Origin: CAYVQF01 sp964454015
GTDB lineage: Bacteria; Myxococcota_A; Bradymonadia; UBA4248
Direction: 5' to 3'
Assembly (NCBI GenBank): GCA_964454015.1
Contig: CAYVQF010000101.1
Location: 1 to 8,974, forward strand
DNA: 8,974 nt
Numbering within the stretch: position 1 is the stretch's first letter; each line of letters starts with the position of its first letter. Position numbers and translations under genes: made by a program. This document shows positions 1 through 6,800 of this stretch, one piece after another. Below the pieces are notes generated by a model, which searched no databases, was not told the origin of the DNA, and worked only from the letters and a program-made list of their open reading frames with translations.

Positions 1-1
1 C

Positions 2-1684
2 CAGAGTCGCTATCGCTCAAACCTCACGAGTCGCGTTTACGCTGGACCAATACACTACAGCGCAACCGACACCTGGCACGAAGGCAAGGTTGTCATCAAG
101 GAGCTCGCTGATGCACGGATCTGTGCGCGCGACGAAAAGAGTCAGAGACTCCGCGCGTTGCCATGGCAAGAGGGGCTTTTTCGGTCTGCGGTAGAGGGTT
201 TCCTCGATGAGGCGGCATTGCTCGCCAGGTGTCACCAGGAGGGCGTTGTACGCTATCATCTCACACTAACCGACTACGGCGGTGCTCAGGTGGTGATGGA
301 CCATGTGCCCGGTGTGCCTCTGTTCTCGAGGGGCGACGGCTTTGAAATGGGCCCACGTGGCCGGTACACGACCCTTGTTGACCTCCTACGTACTTTAAAT
401 GCGCTCCATTCGTACCACGTACACTCGGCAGTGCTGCCGGCAAACATCATCCTCCGTGAGAGCGATGGCTTCCCTGTGCTCGTCGATTTTGGCGTTGCAC
501 GCTTGGCTCACCTACGCCGTCTTTTCAAGATGGGAACTAGGGTTTCGATAAGCAATTGGTCGGCACCGGAGTTGGCATATGGGAAGGTGACTCAGGCAGC
601 GGATATTTATGGCGTGGGCATGGTGGCACTTGCCACGGTGCTTCAGCGCTCGGATCCATGGTGTTGGTTGGACCTTTCCATCCCAGCCTTTGTCTCTGCC
701 AGGCTGCAAGAGAGGGGGGAGTCTAGCCACTTTGCAACGCTGCTCGCAGCATGTGTGCAGACCAACCCAATGGCGCGACCCTCTGTTGCCACGGCGCTTG
801 CCCTGTTAAAGGACGCGTGTGAACGCGAAGCAGTGACCAAGCGCGTTGTAGATGCGCCAACAGCTTGCCTTTCTGCTGGATCGCGTGCGGCAGAGTGCGC
901 ATCAGGGGATTTACGCCCGGCTGGGACCAACGATCCGCCAAGCGGAGCGCGGAAGGCAATGGGTGCCTTTGAAATGTACAGGCCTGCTGCGCGAGGCGGG
1001 CTTTTCGATTTCCCGTTTACGCCATCTGGCTGTTTTGGCCTCAACGACCGTTTCTACGATTTGCGTTTTCTGTTGGTACAGGTGGCTCATTGGGGCGGTT
1101 CGCTTTCTTTGTTTGTCTACAACGGAAGGCCCATTTCCAGGGAAAGAGAAGTCTGCCATTACCCGGGCGACTTCTTTCCCACCGCTACGTTTGCGGTTGC
1201 TAGGGGTCGAATTCGAAGCATTGAATGCGTGCATCCATTCTGTGGCGACGGCAGCGAATCTGGCTTCCTGGAGTCTCTTGCTTTCGAAAAGCGACTTTGT
1301 CGTGTTCTAGGATGGCGTTTTCGTTCGTATCAGATCACTTTACTCGGCGGTGAGCGAACGCGCGACGGGGAGAGCGATGCCGACGAGGCGGGGTATGCGA
1401 TCGACGCCTTACTCGAGCGGGATAGTCACATTTGTGCCGCGATGGCGGCTCTTGCGCCGGACCTCGCAGAGTTCAGCACGAATATCAATGCCTCGATGGA
1501 AGCTGTTCCCGACATCTGCTCACTCAAGCTGGCCGAGACCGTCCGTCTTGTTCGTCAGTATCAAAACGTCGAGGCCGTTCTCGACCACAGCACGCGCGAT
1601 GATCTGGATCTCCTGGAGGACATGCTGGTTCTGAGCCGCAACGGCTTCCTACGCGTTGCTCCCACACGCAGGGTGAGAAGGTAG
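2..1684 (+). CDS. Protein-kinase-fold protein, probable pseudokinase with unrecognised C-terminal region (5' partial)
   Basis: The frame is open from base 2 to TAG at 1682-1684 (560 residues visible). A TTG at 158 could be taken as the start, but the frame upstream of it already encodes kinase N-lobe sequence (GKVVIKEL, beta-3 Lys33, codon 98-100), so the true start lies left of the window. Numbered from base 2: alpha-C Glu70 (FLDEAALL), catalytic-loop equivalent HSAVLPAN at 141-148, DFG at 162-164, APE at 188-190, subdomain IX Asp201 (ADIYGVGM), subdomain XI Arg259 (NPMARPS). In the catalytic loop the HRD Asp is Ala143 and the following Lys is Leu145, while Asn148 is kept; phosphotransfer is therefore unlikely and a binding, scaffold or sensor role is more plausible. 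Residues about 275-560 are not recognised. Part of them (about 380-445) weakly resembles a TnsA/restriction-endonuclease-like fold. I see no membrane segment. GC is about 55% in a hand-counted line, lower than its neighbours, hinting at transfer. Kinase fold is sure; function is open. Confidence 0.85.
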   Translation, partial: QSRYRSNLTSRVYAGPIHYSATDTWHEGKVVIKELADARICARDEKSQRLRALPWQEGLFRSAVEGFLDEAALLARCHQEGVVRYHLTLTDYGGAQVVMDHVPGVPLFSRGDGFEMGPRGRYTTLVDLLRTLNALHSYHVHSAVLPANIILRESDGFPVLVDFGVARLAHLRRLFKMGTRVSISNWSAPELAYGKVTQAADIYGVGMVALATVLQRSDPWCWLDLSIPAFVSARLQERGESSHFATLLAACVQTNPMARPSVATALALLKDACEREAVTKRVVDAPTACLSAGSRAAECASGDLRPAGTNDPPSGARKAMGAFEMYRPAARGGLFDFPFTPSGCFGLNDRFYDLRFLLVQVAHWGGSLSLFVYNGRPISREREVCHYPGDFFPTATFAVARGRIRSIECVHPFCGDGSESGFLESLAFEKRLCRVLGWRFRSYQITLLGGERTRDGESDADEAGYAIDALLERDSHICAAMAALAPDLAEFSTNINASMEAVPDICSLKLAETVRLVRQYQNVEAVLDHSTRDDLDLLEDMLVLSRNGFLRVAPTRRVRR

Positions 1685-1758
1685 AAGCCCTTCCTGCAGC
1701 AGGGTGTGACAGCCATGGTGTTCATTTCTGGTCCGCGTGCCACCTTCAGGTTGCCAGT

Positions 1759-1787
1759 AGGGGCCGACCTATGTGTCGGCCCTTTCT
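1759..1787 (+). terminator. Intrinsic terminator of the kinase-like gene
   Basis: A perfect 8-bp stem GGGCCGAC (1761-1768) / GTCGGCCC (1775-1782) encloses a 6-base loop (CTATGT). Outer G-T and A-T pairs extend it to 10 bp. The stem is followed by TTTCT on the plus strand. It lies about 75 bases after the kinase-like stop codon. The minus strand has no U-run after the same stem, so it should end plus-strand transcripts and protect ade from read-through rather than terminate ade itself. Confidence 0.75.
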
Positions 1788-1819
1788 GCGGGTGTCTTTA
1801 TGGGGCGAGGGGCCGACCT
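1760..1819. repeat. 11-base direct repeat GGGGCCGACCT, two copies
   Basis: GGGGCCGACCT occurs at 1760-1770 and again at 1809-1819. The first copy is the left arm of the terminator. The right arm of the terminator (1775-1782) is complementary to both copies, so two mutually exclusive hairpins are possible. It may be a partial duplication of the terminator or decayed repeat material. Confidence 0.6.
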
Positions 1820-1822
1820 GGT

Positions 1823-1857
1823 GAGACCTGAGACTTGAGGCTGGAGACTGGAGCTTC
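1823..1857. repeat. Degenerate 7-base tandem repeat, five units
   Basis: Consecutive 7-base units read GAGACCT, GAGACTT, GAGGCTG, GAGACTG and GAGCTTC. Four units fit GAGRCYK and the last is decayed. The array sits between the two convergent genes, 14 bases beyond the ade stop codon. No open frame crosses it in a meaningful way, and it looks like intergenic simple-repeat DNA rather than a protein-binding array. Confidence 0.6.
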
Positions 1858-1870
1858 CTTCCTGCGGCAG

Positions 1871-3616
1871 CTACACCCACAGCCCCACCCGCTCGGGGTA
1901 GGCCCCCGGCAGGATGCGGATCAGGCCCTTGTCGGTGACCCGCAGGGTGGGGATCACGGGGAGGGCCATGAAGGAGAGGGTGCTCAGGGCCCGGGTCAGG
2001 GGCGTGCCATTGACCTCCTGGCAGAAGCGAAAGAGGGCTTGCTCTTGGGCGACGACGGTCTCGAAAGGTTGGTCGCTCATCAGGCCGGCGATGGGCAGGG
2101 GCAGCTCGGCCCAGGCGTCGCCGGCGCAGGCCACTTGGCCGCCACAGAGATCGCGAATGCGTTGGGCGCAACGGAGGATGTCGGCGTCGTCCACGCCGGC
2201 GACGACGATGTTGTGGGAGTCATGGGCCACGGAAGAGCCGATGGCGCCGCGGCGGATGCCCAGGCCCTTGATGTAGGCCACGCCGAAGCCACCGGAGTTG
2301 CGGTGGCGCTCGAAGACCACGATCTTGGCCACGTCCGCTTCGGGCTGGGCCTGGACCCAGCCGTCACTGACCACTGCCGGGACGTGGAGCTCCTCGGTGA
2401 TGATCTGGTTGGCCACGGCGCCGATCACCCGCAGGGTGGCGCCTGGGCTGCCCGCCACGCGTAAGGCCTCGACGGCGGGCAGATCGGCGTTCATGGTCGA
2501 GCGGAGGAAGCGGTCCACCTTGCGCCCCATGGGCACCTCGGCGCCGTCGCGCCAGACGAAGCGCCCATGGCGCATCACCGAGCGGGGGGTGAAGGTCTCC
2601 AGGTCGGGGGCGACCACCAGATCTGCTTTGGCGCCCGGGTAGATGGCGCCGATGTTGTTGAGCCTGAAGGTGTTGGCCACGTTGATGGTGGCCATCTGCA
2701 AGGCGCGGATGGGGTGCAGGCCCTCGGCGACGGCGATGCGCAAGATGTGGTCGATGTGGCCGCGCTCGGCCAAGTCGATGGGATCGAGGTCGTCGCTGGC
2801 GAAGACCACCCGGGCCGAGTTCAGCCCGGTCACCAAGGGCAACAAGGTGCGCAGGTTGGACTCGGTGCTCCCTTCGCGGATCATGATGGTCATGCCGCGG
2901 TCGATCTTCTCCTGCGCCTCGGCGAGTGAGGTGCTCTCGTGATCGCTGCGGATGCCGAGGTAGATGTAAGTGTTGAGTTCGCGCCCTGAGAGCATGGGGG
3001 CGTGGCCGTCGATGGGCAGGCCGCGATCGCGGCTATCGGCCAGCTTGGCCAAGACCTTGCGGTCGCCGTAGATGGCTCCGGGCATGTTCATCATCTCGCC
3101 CAAGACCACGAACCAGGGGTTGTTGAAGAAGGCCCGCAGCTTGGTGGGCCCCATGTAGGAGGCGAAGGTCTCCAGGTTGGGGTCGGGGATGGCCGGCACG
3201 CAGGAGGGTACGGTGAAGAAGACGCTCATGCGCTCGTTGTCCGAGGCGGTGTCGAGCTGAAAGGAGACCCCCTCGATGGAGGCGACGTTGGCGATCTCGT
3301 GGGGATCGGTGATCACCGCCGTGGTCCCGTGGCGCACCATGGCGCGGGCGCACTCGGGGATGGTCAACTTGCTCGACTCGAGGTGGATGTGGGCGTCGAT
3401 GAGGCCTGGGTAGATGTAATCGCCGCCGCAGTCGATGACCTCGCGTCCTTGGTAATGCGGACCGATGCCGACGATCTCCTCACCGGCGATGGCGATGGCG
3501 CTCTTCTCTTCGATGCGGCCCGAGAGGACATTGACCAAGCGACAGTTGGTGAGGAGCACGTCGGCTGGCTGCTGCCCGAGGGCCTGCTCGCGGTGGCGGA
3601 AGTATGCGTGGGTCAT
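1871..3616 (-). CDS. ade: Adenine deaminase
   Basis: This 581-residue amidohydrolase converts adenine to hypoxanthine and ammonia in purine salvage and acts in the cytoplasm. Family members use a binuclear metal centre (Mn or Fe). Visible motifs are: an N-terminal beta-sandwich part (1-70); the metal-binding HxH at His76/His78 (LIDAHIHLESS); ITDPHEIANV at 102-111; SCVPA at 138-142; a conserved Glu174 (LGEMMN); GHAPMLSG with His205; RSDHEST with His226; SDDLDP with the metal-ligand Asp at 275/276; and GAIYPGAKADLVV at 323-335, where the chain leaves the barrel. The C-terminal part specific to the Ade family is present (SSVAHDSHNIVVAG, 461-474). Length matches the usual 570-590 residues, so the gene looks intact. 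The ATG at 3616-3614 gives a normal N-terminus; the ribosome site in front of it is weak (AGGCAG about 6 bases upstream). The gene stands alone, convergent with the kinase-like gene and divergent from the TPR gene. A functionally similar dihydroorotase-like or hydantoinase-like assignment is excluded by the Ade-specific motifs. Confidence 0.96.
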   Translation of the reverse strand: MTHAYFRHREQALGQQPADVLLTNCRLVNVLSGRIEEKSAIAIAGEEIVGIGPHYQGREVIDCGGDYIYPGLIDAHIHLESSKLTIPECARAMVRHGTTAVITDPHEIANVASIEGVSFQLDTASDNERMSVFFTVPSCVPAIPDPNLETFASYMGPTKLRAFFNNPWFVVLGEMMNMPGAIYGDRKVLAKLADSRDRGLPIDGHAPMLSGRELNTYIYLGIRSDHESTSLAEAQEKIDRGMTIMIREGSTESNLRTLLPLVTGLNSARVVFASDDLDPIDLAERGHIDHILRIAVAEGLHPIRALQMATINVANTFRLNNIGAIYPGAKADLVVAPDLETFTPRSVMRHGRFVWRDGAEVPMGRKVDRFLRSTMNADLPAVEALRVAGSPGATLRVIGAVANQIITEELHVPAVVSDGWVQAQPEADVAKIVVFERHRNSGGFGVAYIKGLGIRRGAIGSSVAHDSHNIVVAGVDDADILRCAQRIRDLCGGQVACAGDAWAELPLPIAGLMSDQPFETVVAQEQALFRFCQEVNGTPLTRALSTLSFMALPVIPTLRVTDKGLIRILPGAYPERVGLWV

Positions 3617-3641
3617 GGATCTGCCTGGGAGGGAGAGTGTG

Positions 3642-3660
3642 GCGCACCGGCGCGGTGCGC
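3642..3660. promoter_or_regulatory. Hairpin in the 5' leader of ade
   Basis: A perfect 7-bp inverted repeat GCGCACC (3642-3648) / GGTGCGC (3654-3660) with a 5-base spacer lies 26 bases upstream of the ade start codon. It falls about at the transcription start predicted from the promoter candidate just upstream, so it could be an operator or a 5' stem. A chance palindrome in GC-rich DNA is also possible. There is no purine-riboswitch architecture here. Confidence 0.35.
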
Positions 3661-3666
3661 ATCCTA

Positions 3667-3696
3667 AGTATGTGGGCCGACGCCCGTCCTTGGCAA
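3667..3696 (-). promoter_or_regulatory. ade: Candidate sigma-70-type promoter for ade
   Basis: On the minus strand TTGCCA (3696-3691, 5 of 6 to TTGACA) and CATACT (3672-3667, 4 of 6 to TATAAT) are separated by 18 bases. Predicted transcription starts near 3660, giving a leader of about 45 bases. The match is by eye only, but this is the best candidate in the divergent region. Confidence 0.35.
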
Positions 3697-3778
3697 CCCA
3701 CCCTCGTGGTGAAGATGCGCTGCGCCTGGGTGACGGCCAACGTCAGCCGGCGCATCGGTGCATGGTAGGCGCATTGGG

Positions 3779-3787
3779 TGCTATGCT
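3779..3787 (+). promoter_or_regulatory. Candidate extended -10 promoter for the TPR gene
   Basis: TGCTATGCT fits an extended -10 (TGnTATnnT). No convincing -35 lies 16-18 bases upstream. Transcription would start near 3794, leaving a leader of about 18 bases before the GTG at 3812, which supports that start over the in-frame GTG at 3758. Confidence 0.3.
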
Positions 3788-3798
3788 TGGTCGAACCT

Positions 3799-3811
3799 GA
3801 GAGGGGGGACC
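3799..3811 (+). promoter_or_regulatory. Ribosome-binding site that decides the TPR start
   Basis: A purine run GAGAGGGGGGA lies just upstream of GTG at 3812-3814. The earlier in-frame GTG at 3758 has no comparable site, and the 18 residues it would add are not TPR-like and overlap the promoter candidate. Confidence 0.55.
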
Positions 3812-6800
3812 GTGACAAAGCGCAGTGACAAGAAGAACCAGGAAGAAGACGTCGCGTTGACCGAAGCCATCCTGAAGAGCCTCGGCTCGGAGGGGCCTCG
3901 GGACGAGGGGTCGCCCTCCATGGACCAAGCCCTGGCGGCGCTGGTCGACGAGGAGCTGCCGGCCTTGCCGGAGGATCCCGAGGGGGTGCCTGAGGAGGAG
4001 GAGACAGCCGAGGTCTATCGTCGCGAGGCGACGGCCTTGCGCGGCCGCGACCCTGAGCGCGCGGCCCAGATGTTCCTCGAGGCGGCCCTGGCCTGTGAGC
4101 GCGACGGGGCGTGCGAGGCGCATTTGCGCCGCGACCTCGAGGATGCCCTGACCTTGCAGCCAGACAATCCGTGGTTGCTGGCGGCGGTGCGCCGCTTGCT
4201 CTTGCGCCTCAACGCCTTTGAGGCGGCCCTGGACCTGTGCCTGCGGGAGGTCGAACTCCTCGACGATGCCCACCGTCAGGTCCCGGTCCTGGTGGAGGCG
4301 GCGGCCTTGGAGCGGCACGTGCGCGGCGACGAGGCGGCGGCCCTGGCCTTGGTCAAGCGCGCCCTGGCGCTGGAGCCCAACCACGTCGGCGCCCTGATGG
4401 CGGCGCTGGCGCTCCAGCTCACCCTCCAATTGCCCGCCGAGGTGGCCGCCACCTGTGACACCCTGGCCACGGCGCTGAGCGCCCCGGTGGAGCGGGCGCT
4501 GATCCTCTACCTGGGCGGCACCATGCGCGAGGCGCTTTTGCAGGACTACGACAGCGCCGAGGCTGCTTTCAGCGCCGCCGTCGAGGCCGATCCTGAGCAT
4601 CTGCCGGCGCTGAGCGCCCTGGTGGAGTTGCAAGAGCGGCGCAGCACCTGGCGACCCCTGGTCATCAACCTGGGCCATCTCATCGATCTCATCCCCGATC
4701 ATCCGGTCAAGGCGCTGTTGCTGGATCTCACGGCCGCTTTGCACCTGGACCACCGCATCGACGTCGACTTGGCCGCGCGCCTACTCACCCAAGCGGTGCA
4801 CACCATGCCGCCCACCCCGGCGGTGTTGTGGCGCTTGGTCTTGGCCCACGACGCCCGCCAAGATCACCGGGAGAGCCTCAACGCCCTGCGCCAACTCTAC
4901 GAGCTGCGCGACGACGCCGAGGGCAAGGCGGAGATCGCCCGGGCCATGGCCTGGCTGGCTCAGGAGCAGCTCGACCGCCCTGAGGTCGCCATCGGCGCCT
5001 ACCGCAAAGCCCTCGGGCATGTGGCGGGGGACCCGCTGGCCTATGAACGTCTGCGGGTGCTCTTGGATGAAGAGGGGCTGGCGGATGATCTGGTCGATCT
5101 CCACCGCCAGAGCATCGCCGTGGCCAAGAAGGTCTTCCCCGCGGCGGTGGCGGTGCGCCAGGTCGAGTTGGCTGAGCTCCTGGACAACCTCGCCCGGCCG
5201 CGTGAGGCCATCGACGCCTACCTGCCGGCCCTGGAAGAGGCGGCGCATCACGTGGCCTTCTGGGGCGCTGATCGGCTCTTCGACGTCGAGCAGCGCCACA
5301 GTGAGCGGGCCCACCGCCTGGAGAGCTACCTCTCCATCGGCACGGACATCAAGACGGCCAACCACTTGCGCGGTGAGCTGGCGCGGCTCTTGGCCGGGCC
5401 GTTGAACCGCCTCAGCGACGCCATCGGCGTCTTGGCCCAGAACCGCAACGGCGACGCCAACCGCACGCTGGCGTTGCAGCACATCGCCTATTTGTTGCGG
5501 GCCGAGCGTTTCCAAGAGCTGGTCGATGCGCTCTTGGCCCAAGCCAACGACACCCGAGACGCCGCCGAGGCGCACGCGTGGTTGCGCATGGCCGGCCACC
5601 TCTTGGCCGATGAAGTGGATGAGCCAGACGCGGCCATCGCCGTGCTCCAGCGCATCATCGCCGCGGCGCCGGGGCATCCCTATGCCATGGCCTCCCTGGT
5701 GCGCATTGCCCACGAACACCGGCGTTGGCCGGCGCTGGTGGCCGTCCTGGAGCACGCCTTGAGCCTCGATCCGAGCGCGGCCGAGGCCAACGTCCTGCAC
5801 CGGCACATCGCTTGGGCTTGGGAGGCCATGGGCGAGGTATCCAAGGCCATCGAGGCCTACCAGGCCGCCCTGGAGGTGATCCCAGCGGACGCCGCGGCCT
5901 TGCGCCCCTTGGATCGTCTGCTGCGCAAAGAGCGCCGCTGGAAGGATCTGGTGGGGGTGCTGGAGCGCTATGCCGAAGCCGAGGGTGCCCAACTCGGCCA
6001 CGACGCCCTGTGCCATGCGGCGGAGTGCGCCGACCTGGTCATGGGCGATTCGGCGCGGGCCATGCACCTCTATCGCCGCGCCTTGGCGGAGACCCCCGAG
6101 TCCAAGCGCGCCCTCTACGGTTTGCTGCGGGTGCGCTTGCGCCAGAAGAAGTGGACTGAGGTGCGTGCGGTCATCGATGGTCTGCTGCTCCTCGATTTGG
6201 ATGGGGAGGAGCGCAGCCGCCTGCTCTTGGCGCTGGCGCGGGTGCGCGAGTTCTATCTCGGCGAGGCCCCCGACCTGGCGCTCTACACCGAGGCGGCGAC
6301 GGCGACGCGCTTTGAAGCGACCCTGCGCGGTGAGCTGACGCGGGTGCGCCGCCTGCTGGGCGCGGAGGATCTGCCCGAGTGGCTCGAGACGCTGGGGCAC
6401 TGCACGGAGGATACCCAAGAGGCGACGGCCCTCTTTCTCGAGAGCGCCCAGCTCCAGGGCCTGCGCGCGCGCTCCCTGGCCGCGGCCTTTGCTCCGGCGG
6501 CCGAAGCTTACCAGCGCAGTCCAGACGACCTCAACGTCTTGTGGGCCATGGAGCGCGTCGCCGCCGCAGCCGATGACTGGGGGATCGTGGCTCAGGTGCG
6601 TGAGCGTTTCGCCCACCTCGCCGCCAACCCCGCGGCGCGGGTGCAAGCGTTGGCGGGGGCGATCCTGGCCTATGTCGACGCCGGTGAAGACGAGCAGGCG
6701 GCGCGGGTGGCCCAGACCTGCCTGAAGTTGGATGCCCACTGTATGCCCGCGCTGCTGGCGTTGGCGCTCATCTACGAGACCAAAGAGAGCTGGCGCGAGC

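Noticed and set aside
852..1310. Second plus-strand frame inside the kinase-like gene, considered as evidence of a frameshift
   Set aside because: The main frame keeps sensible protein sequence on both sides and through the region, including the GW.FR stretch at about 1283-1324. The alternative frame shows no homology to the kinase domain before it.
3002..3667. Plus-strand open frame opposite the N-terminal part of ade
   Set aside because: It is opposite well-conserved adenine deaminase motifs, and its Gly/Val/Asp/His-rich product is the typical complement of this gene.
3674..3681. GGGCCGAC as a shared regulatory 8-mer (also at 1761, 1810 and 3674)
   Set aside because: It also occurs inside the TPR coding sequence at 7371-7378, so in DNA this GC-rich the recurrence can be chance. 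I keep it only as a remark on the ade promoter region.
3758..3811. Extended TPR start at the GTG at 3758
   Set aside because: No ribosome site precedes it, and the region contains the better promoter candidate and a purine-rich site matched to GTG 3812.
3617..3811. Small gene or riboswitch in the divergent intergenic region
   Set aside because: Open frames here are extensions of shadow frames, and the only structure seen is a short hairpin. There is no purine-riboswitch core.
3743..4753. Antisense open frame (336 codons) covering the TPR start
   Set aside because: Gln/Gly-rich shadow with no recognisable motif; the sense strand has an acidic N-terminus followed by TPR units.
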